Of a stretch of DNA of 64,000 nucleotides, positions 46,832 to 56,251 are shown in pieces. Position 1 is the first letter of the stretch, and the number at the start of each line of letters is the position of its first letter. The DNA lies in contig JAEKKX010000006.1 in assembly GCA_019510125.1 (NCBI GenBank), positions 124,001 through 188,000 of the forward strand, given 5' to 3'. A model generated the notes under the pieces. That model had not been told where the DNA came from and did not search any database. It saw only the letters and a list, made by a program, of their open reading frames with translations. Source of the stretch: Lysobacterales bacterium (GTDB lineage: Bacteria > Pseudomonadota > Gammaproteobacteria > Xanthomonadales > Xanthomonadaceae). The position numbers and the translations under genes were made by a program.

Positions 46832-49800
46832 TCAGGCGTGGGCCGCGTGCGGCGCGGCGTCGCCGTGCTGTCCGGCGCCATGCGGCTCGGCGCCGTGCGA
46901 AACCAGCGGACGATTCGCGAGCTTGCGCAGCGCCACGTAGAACACCGGGGTCAGGAACAGTCCGAACAGGGTGACGCCGAGCATCCCGGCGAACACGGTG
47001 ATGCCGGTGACCGACCGCACCTCGGCGCCCGCGCCGTGCGAGAACACCAGCGGCACGGTGCCGGCGATGAACGCGACCGAGGTCATCACGATCGGGCGCA
47101 GGCGCAGGCGGCAGGCTTCCAGCGCCGATTCGACGATGCCCTTGCCGTGCAGCTCCAGTTCGCGCGCGAACTCGACGATCAGGATCGCGTTCTTGCACGC
47201 CAGGCCCATCAGCACGACCAGCCCGACCTGGACGAACACGTTGTTGTCGCCGCCGGTGAGCTTCACGCCCAGCAGCGCGGACAGCAGCGTCATCGGCACG
47301 ATCAGGATCACCGCCAGCGGCAGCGTCCAGCTTTCGTACAGCGCCGCCAGCACCAGGAAGGCCAGCAGCACCGCCAGCGGGAACACCACCAGCGCGGCCT
47401 TGCCCTGGGTCGCTTCCTGGTAGCTCAGGTCGCTCCAGTCGATGCCCATGCCGTTGGGCAGCACCTTGCCGGCCAGTTCGGTGACCTTGGCCATCGCCTG
47501 CGCCGACGACAGCAGGTTCGGATCGGCTTCGCCGAGCAGGTCGGCCGCGGGATAGCCGTTGAAGCGGATCACAGGATCGGGGCCGTAGCTGCGCTTGATC
47601 GTGACCATCGAGCCGATCGGCACCATTTCGCCGGCGGCGTTGCGGGTGCGCAGGTTGGCGATGTCCTCGACGCTGTCGCGATACGGGCCGTCGGCCTGCG
47701 CGATCACCTGCCAGGTGCGGCCGAACAGGTTGAAGTCGTTGACGTACGACGAGCCGAGGTAGGTCTGCAGGGTGCCGAACAGCTCGGTCAGCGGCACGCC
47801 CTGCGCCTTGGCCTTGACCCGGTCGACCTCGGCGTCGAGCTGCGGCACGTTGGCCTGGTAGCTGCTGATCGGGAAGCCCATGCCCGGGGTCTGCGAGGCC
47901 GCGCCCTGGAACGCCTGCACCGCGCTCTGCAGCGCACCGTAGCCGAGGTTGGCGCGGTCCTCGACGAACAGCGAGTAGCCCGAGCCGTTGCCGAGGCCCT
48001 GGATCGGCGGCGGCATCAGCGCGAACGTGAAGCCTTCCTGGATGCCGGCGATCTTCTGGTTCAGTTCGTCGTTGATCTCCTTCGCGGTGCGATGGCGCTG
48101 GCCGAACGGCTCCAGGGTCAGGAACATCACGCCGCTGTTCGGGGTGTTGGTGAACTGCAGCGGGTTGAGGCCCGGGAACGACACCTCGTAACCGACCTTG
48201 TTCACGCCTTCGATGCCCCTGGCGATCTTCGCGATCTTCCCCAGCACCGCGTCGGTGCGCTCGATCGACGCGCCTTCCGGCATCTTCACGCCCGCGATCA
48301 GGTACAGCTTGTCCTGCTGCGGGATGAAGCCGCGCGGCACCCACTGGAACACCAGTCCGGCCGCGACCAGCAGCACCGCGTACACCGCGAACACCGCGCC
48401 GCGGCGGCCGAGGGTGCGCGACACCGCGCCCTGGTAGCGATCCGAGCTGCGCTTGAAGAAGCGGTTGAACGGACGGAACACCCAGCCGAACAGGCGGTCG
48501 ATCAGGCGCGAGGGGCGGTCCTTCGGCGCGTCGTGCGGCTTGAGCAGCTTGGCGGCGAGCGCCGGCGAGAGCGTCAGCGAGTTGATCGCGGAGATCACCG
48601 TCGAGATCGCGATGGTCACCGCGAACTGCTTGTAGAACTGGCCGGTCACGCCGTTGAGGAAGGCCATCGGCACGAACACCGCGCACAGCACCAGCGCGAT
48701 CGCGATGATCGGTCCGGAGACCTCGGTCATCGCCTTGTGCGCGGCGGCGAGCGGGCTCAGGCCCTCCTCGATGTTGCGTTCGACGTTCTCGACGACCACG
48801 ATCGCGTCGTCGACCACGATGCCGATCGCCAGCACCAGCCCGAACAGGGTCAGGGTGTTGATCGAGAAGCCGAGCAGGTACAGCGCGGCGAACGTGCCCA
48901 CCACCGACACCGGCACAGCGATCAGCGGGATGATCGACGCGCGCCAGGTCTGCAGGAACAGGATCACCACCAGCACCACCAGCAGGATCGCCTCGAACAG
49001 GGTCGAGACCACCGCCTTGATCGAGTCGCGCACGAAGACCGTGGTGTCGTAGATCGACTTGTACTCGACGCCCGGCGGGAACTGCTTCGACAGCGCGTCC
49101 ATGGTCCGGATGACCTCGTCGCGGATCTCCAGCGCGTTCGCGCCCGGCGCCTGGAAGATGCCGATCGCCGCCGCGTCCTTGCCGTCGAGCCGTGCGCGCA
49201 GCGTGTAGTCGCCGGCGCCCAGTTCGATGCGGGCGACGTCGGACAGCCGCACCACCTCGCCGTCGGCGCCGGTCTTGATCACGATGTCGCCGAATTCCTG
49301 CGTGGTCTGCAACCGGCCCTTGGCGTTGATCGGCAGCAGGAAGTCGCTGCCGTTGGGCATGGGCTCGGCGCCGAGCTGGCCGGCGGACACCTGGACGTTC
49401 TGTTCGCGCACGGCGTTGAGCACGTCGCTGGCGGTCAGGCCGCGCGAGGCGACCTTGTCCGGGTCCAGCCACAGCCGCATCGCGTAGTCGCCGCCGCCGA
49501 AGGTCTGCGCGTCGCCGACGCCGCGGATGCGCGAGAGCGCGTCCTTGACGTGCAGGCGCATGTAGTTGCGCAGGTACAGCGTGTCGTACTTGCCGTCGGT
49601 GGACACCAGGTGCACCACCATCAGGAACACCGGCGACTGCTTCTGCGTGGTCACGCCCTGGCGCCGCACGTCCTCGGGCAGCCGCGCCAGCGCCTGGCTG
49701 ACCCGGTTCTGCACGCGCACCGCGGCGTCGTCGGCGTCGGTGCCGGCCTCGAAGGTGACGGTCATCTGCAGCACGCCGTCGGAACCGGCGACCGACTTGA

Positions 49801-50038
49801 CGTAGAGCATGCCCTCGACGCCGTTGATCGCTTCCTCCAGCGGGGTCGCGACGGTTTCGGCGATCACCTTCGGGTTGGCGCCCGGGTAGACGGTGCGCAC
49901 CACCACGGACGGCGGCACGACTTCGGGATACTCGCCGACCGGCAGCAGCGGGATCGCGATCAGGCCGGCGGCGAAGATCACGATCGACAGCACCGCGGCG
50001 AAGATCGGTCGGTCGATGAAGAAACGGGAGAAATCCAT
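46832..50038 (-). CDS. RND multidrug efflux pump, HAE1 family
   Basis: A 1068-residue inner-membrane transporter of AcrB/MexB/MexF size. It begins MDFSRFFIDRPIFAAVLSIV, the canonical HAE1 start, and has 12 predicted membrane segments with two large periplasmic loops. The proton-relay helix IGIVVDDAIVVVENVERN with two Asp residues is present. The C-terminus (THAEPHGAG-type, His-rich) is variable. It exchanges drugs for protons and works with the adaptor (50263-51453) and the NodT channel (44359-45825). Not assigned to a named pump; MexF is the likeliest relative. Confidence 0.95.
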   Translation of the reverse strand: MDFSRFFIDRPIFAAVLSIVIFAAGLIAIPLLPVGEYPEVVPPSVVVRTVYPGANPKVIAETVATPLEEAINGVEGMLYVKSVAGSDGVLQMTVTFEAGTDADDAAVRVQNRVSQALARLPEDVRRQGVTTQKQSPVFLMVVHLVSTDGKYDTLYLRNYMRLHVKDALSRIRGVGDAQTFGGGDYAMRLWLDPDKVASRGLTASDVLNAVREQNVQVSAGQLGAEPMPNGSDFLLPINAKGRLQTTQEFGDIVIKTGADGEVVRLSDVARIELGAGDYTLRARLDGKDAAAIGIFQAPGANALEIRDEVIRTMDALSKQFPPGVEYKSIYDTTVFVRDSIKAVVSTLFEAILLVVLVVILFLQTWRASIIPLIAVPVSVVGTFAALYLLGFSINTLTLFGLVLAIGIVVDDAIVVVENVERNIEEGLSPLAAAHKAMTEVSGPIIAIALVLCAVFVPMAFLNGVTGQFYKQFAVTIAISTVISAINSLTLSPALAAKLLKPHDAPKDRPSRLIDRLFGWVFRPFNRFFKRSSDRYQGAVSRTLGRRGAVFAVYAVLLVAAGLVFQWVPRGFIPQQDKLYLIAGVKMPEGASIERTDAVLGKIAKIARGIEGVNKVGYEVSFPGLNPLQFTNTPNSGVMFLTLEPFGQRHRTAKEINDELNQKIAGIQEGFTFALMPPPIQGLGNGSGYSLFVEDRANLGYGALQSAVQAFQGAASQTPGMGFPISSYQANVPQLDAEVDRVKAKAQGVPLTELFGTLQTYLGSSYVNDFNLFGRTWQVIAQADGPYRDSVEDIANLRTRNAAGEMVPIGSMVTIKRSYGPDPVIRFNGYPAADLLGEADPNLLSSAQAMAKVTELAGKVLPNGMGIDWSDLSYQEATQGKAALVVFPLAVLLAFLVLAALYESWTLPLAVILIVPMTLLSALLGVKLTGGDNNVFVQVGLVVLMGLACKNAILIVEFARELELHGKGIVESALEACRLRLRPIVMTSVAFIAGTVPLVFSHGAGAEVRSVTGITVFAGMLGVTLFGLFLTPVFYVALRKLANRPLVSHGAEPHGAGQHGDAAPHAAHA

Positions 50039-50109
50039 GGGAGGTCCTCGGCAGTCCTCGGGAATGGCGGTCCCGCGCAGGCCGGGCCTGCGTTCGGGCG
50101 GAACGTGAA

Positions 50110-50190
50110 GCGGGAGAAAGCGAAGCGACGAAACGGGGCGGCACGAAACCCGGTACGACGAAAGCCGGTGCGACGAAAGCCGGAGCGACG
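50110..50190. repeat. Tandem GACGAAAGCCGG-type units between adaptor and pump genes
   Basis: Roughly 15-bp units containing CGAAACCCGG or CGAAAGCCGG follow each other in the 224-bp gap, the clearest being two CGACGAAAGCCGG copies. Function unknown. Confidence 0.6.
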
Positions 50191-50262
50191 GCGGCCGCCC
50201 CTCCGCCATCGGGGGAGGGGAAGGGCGAAGGGGCGGCGGCCGTCAGACCGACGGCGCGGGCG

Positions 50263-51453
50263 TCAGGGCGCCCGCGCCACGGCCTGTGCGGGCGCGGCGC
50301 CCATCGCGACCGTCTTCGGCGCCACCGGCATCCCAGGGAAGAACACCTTCTGCACGCCGTTGACGATCACCCGGTCCTGCGCGCCGAGGCCGGCGGTCAC
50401 GATGCGCAGGCCGTCGGCGGTGCCGCCGAGGACCACGTCCTTGCGCAGCGCCTGGTTGCCCGGGCCGAGCACGTAGACGTACTTGCGGTCCTGGTCGGTG
50501 AGCACCGCCTTGTCGTCGATCAGCAGCGCGGGCACGTCGGCGCTGCCTTCGAGCTGCACGCGCGCGAACAGGCCCGGCGTGAACGCGCGATCGGGATTGG
50601 GCAGCACCGCGCGGGCGCGGATGGTGCCGGTGGCGGGATCGACCTGGTTGTCGACGAAGTCGACGGTGCCGGCGTGCGGATAGCCGTCTTCGTCGGCCAG
50701 GCCCACGCGCACCGGGTTGCGGGTGCTCGCGCGCTGGCCGTCGCGGGCGAGCTTGCCGTAGCGCAGGAACGCCTGCTCGTCGCTGTCGAAGTAGACGTAC
50801 ATCGGGTCCAGCGACACCACCGAGGTCAGCACGGTGGCGTCGGCCTGGGCGAGATTGCCCGCGGTCACCAGCGCGCGGCCGGCGCGGCCGTCGATCGGCG
50901 AGCGCACCTCGGTGAACTGCAGGTCGAGGCGGGCGGTGGCGACCGCGGCCTCGGCCGCGCGCACCAGCGCATCGCTCTGCGCGGTGGCGGCCTTGCGGGT
51001 GTCGAACTCCTCGCGCGAGATCGCCTGCGCCGCGATCAGCGACTGCGCGCGCGCGTTCTGCGAGTGCGCGAGGCGCGATTCGCTGCGCGCGCGTTCGAGC
51101 TCCGCCTGGGCACGCGCGAGCGCGGCCCGGTAGGGGCGCTGGTCGATCACGAACAGCAACTGGCCCTTGCGCACGTCGTCGCCTTCGCGATACGCGACGC
51201 GTTCGATGTAGCCGCTCACGCGCGGGCGCAGTTCGACCGTCTCCACCGCGGCGACGCGACCGGTGAACGCGTCCCACTGGCTGACCTTCTTGTTCAGCAC
51301 CTGGGCCACGTCGACTTCCGGCGGCGGCGGGGCGGCCGCGGTGGGTTCGGCCTGGCTGCTGCAGGCGGCGATGGCCATCGCCGCGGCGAGGGCGAGCACC
51401 AGGGCGCTGAACGACGGCAGCGTTCGCGAATCGAGGGAGAGGCGGGTGTGCAT
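50263..51453 (-). CDS. RND efflux periplasmic adaptor lipoprotein (MexE/AcrA type)
   Basis: A 396-residue membrane-fusion protein. Lipobox AIAAC (Cys31). Domain order: biotinyl/lipoyl-like strands (VELRPRVSGYIERVAYREGD), alpha-hairpin (about 105-170, with AQAELERARSESRLAHSQNAR), lipoyl return (EVRSPIDGRAGRALVTAG) and beta-barrel. The ATG at 51453 gives a good lipoprotein signal; an open frame reaches further upstream. It links the pump to the outer-membrane channel. First gene of the four-gene efflux unit; 86 bp separate it from the SDR gene above. Confidence 0.93.
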   Translation of the reverse strand: MHTRLSLDSRTLPSFSALVLALAAAMAIAACSSQAEPTAAAPPPPEVDVAQVLNKKVSQWDAFTGRVAAVETVELRPRVSGYIERVAYREGDDVRKGQLLFVIDQRPYRAALARAQAELERARSESRLAHSQNARAQSLIAAQAISREEFDTRKAATAQSDALVRAAEAAVATARLDLQFTEVRSPIDGRAGRALVTAGNLAQADATVLTSVVSLDPMYVYFDSDEQAFLRYGKLARDGQRASTRNPVRVGLADEDGYPHAGTVDFVDNQVDPATGTIRARAVLPNPDRAFTPGLFARVQLEGSADVPALLIDDKAVLTDQDRKYVYVLGPGNQALRKDVVLGGTADGLRIVTAGLGAQDRVIVNGVQKVFFPGMPVAPKTVAMGAAPAQAVARAP

Positions 51454-51539
51454 GGCGGTGGCGGTCCTGGAAACGATGTCGGTGGAGGTCCGGCGGGCGA
51501 CGACGGGCCCGGACGAGGTTAGGGGGCGGGCATGCGCAT

Positions 51540-52454
51540 TCATGGCAGCAGGGTGTTGTCGGTCCTTGTCCGCGGGGCGGCGGCGATGTCGCGCAGCAGC
51601 CGGCGGGCGGCGTCGCGATCGCGGTCGCCGACGGGCATCGGCGGCGCCGTCGTCGCTCGCTGGTCGCTCGCGTCGATGTCGTCCGAGCGCAGCACGTCCG
51701 GGCGCAGCGCCGGCGGCGCGGGGGTGGCGGCGTAGCGCACCACCGCATCGCGCGGCGCGGTGTCGCGATCGAGCAGCGACAGCGCGCGACGCGCCACCGC
51801 GCCGACCTGCGGCCAGCCCGGGCAGGCGTGCTGCGCGTTGTCGTCGGTGCGCATCGGCGCGTCCACGCCGAGCAGGTGGACGCGCACGCCGACCGTGCGG
51901 GCCTCGTCGTGCAGCACCCGCGCGAGCATGCGCAGCGCCGCGGCGACGATGGAGTGGTGGCCGTAGCCGGCCCAGGGTTGGTCGGCGCCGGGGCCGCCGA
52001 TCAGCACGTAGCCGGCGCCGGGGCGTTCGGCCAGCAGCGGCAGCAGCCGGCGCGCGGCGAACAGGTGCGGCAGCAGGTCCTCGTCGAGGCGCTGGCGCAG
52101 GAAATCCTCCGGCTGGTCGAGCAGGCGCGCGCGCACCGGCGCGCCGCGGATCGCCGCGATCACGCCCGCCAGCGGCCGGCCGCGCATCCGCAGCCGCGCG
52201 ACCAGTTCGGCGGCGTCGGCATCGCGGGCGATCCCGGCCTGCAGCGTCGCCAGCGCGTCGCCGGCTCCGGGATGGCGGGCCTGCAGCGCCGCCAGGGCGT
52301 CGGCGTCGCGGCCGACGGCGACGACCCGGTGGCCCGCCTGCAGCGCGGCGTCGACCAGCGCGCCGCCGAGGCAGCCGGTCGCGCCCAGGATCAGCAGTTC
52401 GGCCCCGGCGGGAGCGCCATCGGCGATTGTCCCGAAGTCGATTGTCCCGTTCAC
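51540..52454 (-). CDS. NAD(P)-binding SDR-like protein upstream of the efflux genes
   Basis: A 304-residue Rossmann-fold protein. The nucleotide motif is ILGATGCLGG (about 24-33) and a GRDADALAALQARHPG helix follows. The catalytic region is atypical: no clear YxxxK; the expected Tyr region reads WAGYGHHSIVAAALRML. It is therefore an atypical SDR that may bind rather than convert its ligand. It starts at GTG 52454, overlapping the previous stop as GTGA. Two copies of CGATTGTCCCG lie at the start (52424-52434 and 52439-52449). The C-terminal 45 residues are Arg-rich. Confidence 0.75.
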   Translation of the reverse strand: MNGTIDFGTIADGAPAGAELLILGATGCLGGALVDAALQAGHRVVAVGRDADALAALQARHPGAGDALATLQAGIARDADAAELVARLRMRGRPLAGVIAAIRGAPVRARLLDQPEDFLRQRLDEDLLPHLFAARRLLPLLAERPGAGYVLIGGPGADQPWAGYGHHSIVAAALRMLARVLHDEARTVGVRVHLLGVDAPMRTDDNAQHACPGWPQVGAVARRALSLLDRDTAPRDAVVRYAATPAPPALRPDVLRSDDIDASDQRATTAPPMPVGDRDRDAARRLLRDIAAAPRTRTDNTLLP

Positions 52455-52696
52455 GGGATTTTCTCTCCCGAAAACTGCACCCCGCCGGGGAGGATCCGGC
52501 CGTTCACGAGGTCGTCGGCCCAGTGCCGCAGCAGCCCGAACGCCGTCAGCGCCGGCGCGACGCTGATGCCCCACGACCAGGCATCGCTCACGCCAAACAG
52601 TTGATTCAGAAGGAGAGAGGCGCCGGCATAGACGTCGGCGACGATCAGGCTCAACAGGCTGGTGCGCAGCAATCTGCGCTGGGTGGCGGCGCTCAC
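52451..52696 (-). CDS. Small predicted membrane protein
   Basis: An 81-residue protein from GTG 52696. Two hydrophobic stretches (LLSLIVADVYAGASLLLNQLF and WSWGISVAPALTAFGLL) suggest two membrane helices. Its stop overlaps the GTG start of the SDR-like gene, so it may be the first gene of the leftward unit. No family recognised. The start is uncertain: the frame is open further upstream, and SD-like GGAACC is weak. Confidence 0.5.
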   Translation of the reverse strand: MSAATQRRLLRTSLLSLIVADVYAGASLLLNQLFGVSDAWSWGISVAPALTAFGLLRHWADDLVNGRILPGGVQFSGEKIP

Positions 52697-52820
52697 GATC
52701 CGGGTTCCGCAGGAAGATGGCGCGCACTCTAGGCGGCCGCGGTGCGCTTGATTAGTCCCTGAATCGGGGAATAATTGTCCCAGAGCCGGTCCAATCCACA
52801 CTTTGCCCCGGGAGCCCGCC
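52697..52820. promoter_or_regulatory. Divergent promoter region between efflux-linked genes and lysR
   Basis: This AT-richer gap contains TAGTCCCTGAATCGGGGA-type dyad sequence and AATAATTGTCCC, plus a CAATCCAC stretch near lysR. ATTGTCCC also occurs twice at the SDR-like gene start. A LysR-type regulator usually binds in such a gap, so it probably controls both directions. No exact promoter could be fixed. Confidence 0.45.
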
Positions 52821-53900
52821 ATGTCGCGCGATCTCAACGACACCCTCATCTTCGTCAAGGTCGTCGAACACGGCAGCTTCATCGCCGCGGCGAACGCCCT
52901 GCGCCTGCCCAAGACCACCGTCAGCCGAAAGGTGCAGGACCTCGAGACGCGTCTGGGCGCGCAGCTCCTGCATCGCACCACCCGCAAGCTCGGGCTGACT
53001 GAAGCGGGCAACGTCTACTACGAACACTGCCAGCGCATCGCGCGCGAACTGGACGAAGCCGAAAGCGCGGTCGGCCAGTTGCAGGCCGGTCCGCGCGGCT
53101 GGCTGCGCTTCACCGCGCCGTATTCGTTCGGCATCACCTGGATCGCGCCGCTGCTGGGCGAGTTCTACGCCCGCCATCCGGAGCTGCGGGTGGAGATGGT
53201 GCTGAGCAACGATTCGGTGGACATCATCGACCAGGAGATCGACGTCGCCCTGCGCGGCGGCGTGCTGCCGGATTCCAACCTCGTCGCCCGTCGCCTGTCG
53301 GTGTTCCGCACCCAGGTCTACGCCAGCCCGCAGTACCTCGAACGCCACGGCGAGCCGGTGCATCCGGACGACCTGCTGCACCACCGCGCCCTGGCGATGC
53401 CGAAATGGCGTCGCGGCGGCCAGTATTTCTGGGGCCTGAGCGACGGCGAGCGCACCCAGGACTACCGGATCGATCCGATCCTCGTCGCCAACGATCCCGG
53501 CGCGCTCACCGGCGCGCTGATCTGCGGCGAAGGCCTGCTGCTCAACAGCGACGTGACCATGAAGGCGCACGTCGAACTCGGCCAGGTCCAGCGCGTCTTG
53601 GCCGGCTGGACCGGGCCGGAGTACGAATTCAGCGCGGTGTTCCCGCGCGGCCGGGTCGCCTCGCCGAAGGTGCGCGCGTTCGTCGATTTCCTGGTCGAGC
53701 GGCTCAACTTCGATGCCGATTACATGCATGCGGTGTGCCCGAACCGCAAGCACTTCCTCGCCGCCGAGCAGGCCGCGGCCGTCGCCAAGGCGGAGATGCA
53801 GCGCGCGCGCAGCCGGCTCGACGCGACGCCGTCCGACGTCGCGCCGTCCGACGCGATCGACGGACACGCCGCCGCGGACACGGTGTTCGCCGGCGAGTGA
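52821..53900 (+). CDS. LysR-family transcriptional regulator of the efflux locus
   Basis: A 359-residue LysR protein, longer than the usual 300. N-terminal winged helix (about 1-62): FIAAANALRLPKTTVSRKVQDLETRLGAQLLHRTTRKLGLTEAG. The effector domain follows (about 90-295). The C-terminal 50 residues (from about 310: AAVAKAEMQRARSRLD, then Asp/Ala-rich) are an unusual extension. GGGAG lies before ATG 52821. Divergent from the small membrane protein/SDR/efflux unit, as mexT is from mexEF-oprN; it is likely to regulate it. Confidence 0.92.
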   Translation: MSRDLNDTLIFVKVVEHGSFIAAANALRLPKTTVSRKVQDLETRLGAQLLHRTTRKLGLTEAGNVYYEHCQRIARELDEAESAVGQLQAGPRGWLRFTAPYSFGITWIAPLLGEFYARHPELRVEMVLSNDSVDIIDQEIDVALRGGVLPDSNLVARRLSVFRTQVYASPQYLERHGEPVHPDDLLHHRALAMPKWRRGGQYFWGLSDGERTQDYRIDPILVANDPGALTGALICGEGLLLNSDVTMKAHVELGQVQRVLAGWTGPEYEFSAVFPRGRVASPKVRAFVDFLVERLNFDADYMHAVCPNRKHFLAAEQAAAVAKAEMQRARSRLDATPSDVAPSDAIDGHAAADTVFAGE

Positions 53901-53914
53901 AACCCGCCACGGCA

Positions 53915-53947
53915 CGCGACGGCCCCGCGGTCGCGGACGCCGTCGCG
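53915..53947. terminator. Hairpin between convergent lysR and aqpZ
   Basis: CGCGACGGC (53915-53923) pairs with GCCGTCGCG (53939-53947) around a 15-nt loop. No T tract. Possible bidirectional terminator. Confidence 0.35.
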
Positions 53948-53957
53948 GGTCGGAGCC

Positions 53958-54647
53958 TCAGGGCTCGTCGGTGGTGACGACGCGGTGGAGCAGGGCGCCG
54001 ACGAGGCCGCCGACGATCGGCGCCAGCCAGAACAGCCACAGTTGCTCGATCGCCCAGCCGCCCGCATACAGCGCGACGCCGGTGCTGCGCGCCGGGTTGA
54101 CCGAGGTGTTGGTCACCGGGATCGAGATCAGGTGGATCAGCGTCAGCGCCAGGCCGATCGCCAGTGGCGCGAAGCCCTGCGGCGCGTTCTTGTGGGTGAC
54201 GCCGAGGATGATGAACAGGAAGAACGCCGTCATCACGACCTCGCAGACCAGCGCCGCGGTCAGCGAATACCCGCCCGGCGAGTGCGCGCCGTAACCGTTC
54301 GAGGCGAATCCCGCGGCGGCGTCGAAACCGGGCGCGCCCGAGGCGATCACGAACAGCACGCCGCCGGCGGCGATCGCGCCCAGCACCTGCGACACCACGT
54401 ACGGCAGGATGCCCGAGGCCGGGAACCGCCCGCCGGCCCACAGGCCGACGGTGACCGCCGGATTGAGGTGGCAGCCGGACACGTGGCCGATCGCGTAGGC
54501 CATGGTCAGCACGGTCAGGCCGAACGCGAGCGCGACCCCGAGCAGGCCGATGCCGACGTCCGGGAACGCGGCCGCCAGCACGGCGCTGCCGCAACCGCCG
54601 AGGACCAGCCAGAACGTGCCGAGGAATTCCGCTGCATACCGCTTCAT
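53958..54647 (-). CDS. aqpZ: Aquaporin Z (water channel)
   Basis: A 229-residue inner-membrane aquaporin. Six membrane helices and both pore motifs: N62-P-A in HLNPAVTVG and a second in [14 protein letters not shown]. The Arg following the second NPA (NPAR) is the selectivity-filter residue; the His in HLISIPVTN is typical of water-selective channels (AqpZ) rather than glycerol facilitators. Start [15 protein letters not shown] at 54647 is canonical. Transcribed alone, convergent with lysR. Confidence 0.95.
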   Translation of the reverse strand: MKRYAAEFLGTFWLVLGGCGSAVLAAAFPDVGIGLLGVALAFGLTVLTMAYAIGHVSGCHLNPAVTVGLWAGGRFPASGILPYVVSQVLGAIAAGGVLFVIASGAPGFDAAAGFASNGYGAHSPGGYSLTAALVCEVVMTAFFLFIILGVTHKNAPQGFAPLAIGLALTLIHLISIPVTNTSVNPARSTGVALYAGGWAIEQLWLFWLAPIVGGLVGALLHRVVTTDEP

Positions 54648-54841
54648 CGTCTGTCTCCCGCAGGGTCAGGTGGCCCGATCCTACGCGCATCCGGCGCGCG
54701 GGGGCGGCGTCCGCGGCCTTTTTTTCGCGGCGGGGCGGTGCGCGGCGGCGCCCGGGGCGGGCGCCCGCGGGCTGGCTACAATGCCGGTTCCGGTCCGGGC
54801 GACGCGACGCGCGCCCGGCGGCATCTCCCGGGGTTTTCACG

Positions 54842-56242
54842 ATGAACATGTTGCGAGCGGGTGTGCTGGCGTTCGCCGTCTTCGCCTGCCAGGCGGGCGC
54901 GGCCATCGCCGCGGACACCCTCACGGTCCGCCTGCAGTTCCGCAGCCAGGGCGCGGTCGCGCCGCTGGTCGTCGCCGAGCGCGCCGAGCGCAGTGCGGGC
55001 GCGCTGATTCCGCTGCCGCTGGACGAGATCGAGACCGCGCGAAGCTGGTGGCTGCTCGGGTTCGATGCGCGCGGCAGGACCCTGCTGCGCATGCCGGTGC
55101 GCAACCAGGCGTGGCGCCGGCTGGAGGCCTTCGATCCGGTCAGCGGGCGCATCACCGACGTGCAGACGCTGCAGGTGCCGCAGGGCACGTTCGAGGTGTC
55201 CTTCCCCGACGATCCGCGCATCGCGCGCCTCGCGCTGCGCATGGGCGACGCGGGCACGGCCGCGGCGACCATGATCGACCTCGATCGCGGCCAAGTGGAT
55301 CGCCTGCTGCGCAACAGCGCCGTGAAGGCGACGACCAAGGCCGCCTCGACCACGACCCTGGTGGACAGCGGCGCCGCGGCCGATCGCCTCGACCTGGTCT
55401 TCGTCGGCGACGGCTACACCGCCGCGGAGCTGGGCAAGTGGCAGACCGACGCGCAGACCGTCGTCAACGGGCTGATGTCCGACCCGTTGTTCAACGTCTA
55501 CCGCCGGCGCATCAACATCCGCCGCGTCGATGTCGCCAGCGCGGAGTCCGGCGTGGACGAGCCCGACCTCGGCCTCTACCGCGACACCGCGATGGACGCC
55601 GCGTTCAACTGCGCCAACATCGACCGCCTGCTGTGCGCGAACACCGCCAAGGTGCAGTCGATCGTGGGCTCCGTGCTGCAGGCCGACGCCCGCGACGTGG
55701 TCATCGTGGTCGCGAACTCGACCCGCTACGGCGGTTCCGGCGGCTCGATCGCCGCGATCTCCATGCACGCGGCCGCGGTCGAGCTGGCGCTGCACGAACT
55801 CGGCCACACCCTGTTCGGGCTCGCCGACGAATACGACTACGGCACCTGCAGCCTCGGATCCGAGCCGCCGGACGGCAACGCCTCGCTGGTCGCGAGCCGC
55901 GCGGTGAAGTGGGGCGCGATGATCGGCCCGTTCACGACCGTCCCCACGCCCGCCGGGCTGTATCCGAACGGCACCGTCGGCGTATTCGAAGGCGCGCAGT
56001 ACTGCAAGACCGGCAAGTACCGGCCGACCGAGGATTCCAAGATGCGCAACCTCGGACGCCCTTGGCACGCGGTGAACGAACAGGTCGCCTACGAACGCTT
56101 CGCGCGCTACGCCCGCAACAGCGCGAAGCCGCGGATCCGGTTGCCCGGACAGACGCGCCCGATCGAGGCCGCGCCGCCCGTGCGCGACGTCGGCACGCCG
56201 CAGCGTGCGCCGCTGCGCGGCAGGACGTTGCCCAGACCCTGA
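54842..56242 (+). CDS. Secreted M64-type zinc metalloprotease (IgA-peptidase family)
   Basis: A 466-residue exported protein (signal peptide about 1-24, ending GAAIAADTL). The zinc motif is H318-E319-L-G-H322 (ELALHELGHTLFGLADEYDYG), where the downstream Asp/Glu resembles the third ligand of metzincin-like enzymes. The LVFVGDGYTAAELGKWQTDA segment (about 183-202) is a signature of the M64 family. Cys pairs at DAAFNCANIDRLLCAN and GTCSLG may be disulfides. It presumably degrades extracellular proteins; a true IgA target is not implied. The Pro/Arg-rich C-terminus (about 440-466) is unusual. Confidence 0.88.
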   Translation: MNMLRAGVLAFAVFACQAGAAIAADTLTVRLQFRSQGAVAPLVVAERAERSAGALIPLPLDEIETARSWWLLGFDARGRTLLRMPVRNQAWRRLEAFDPVSGRITDVQTLQVPQGTFEVSFPDDPRIARLALRMGDAGTAAATMIDLDRGQVDRLLRNSAVKATTKAASTTTLVDSGAAADRLDLVFVGDGYTAAELGKWQTDAQTVVNGLMSDPLFNVYRRRINIRRVDVASAESGVDEPDLGLYRDTAMDAAFNCANIDRLLCANTAKVQSIVGSVLQADARDVVIVVANSTRYGGSGGSIAAISMHAAAVELALHELGHTLFGLADEYDYGTCSLGSEPPDGNASLVASRAVKWGAMIGPFTTVPTPAGLYPNGTVGVFEGAQYCKTGKYRPTEDSKMRNLGRPWHAVNEQVAYERFARYARNSAKPRIRLPGQTRPIEAAPPVRDVGTPQRAPLRGRTLPRP

Positions 56243-56251
56243 GGCGCCACG

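Noticed and set aside
45870-50144. Minus-strand open frame of about 1400 codons covering pump and SDR genes
   Set aside because: Only its 3' end is real (the SDR at 45870-46604). The rest reads the RND pump gene out of frame and gives Arg/Gly-rich sequence.
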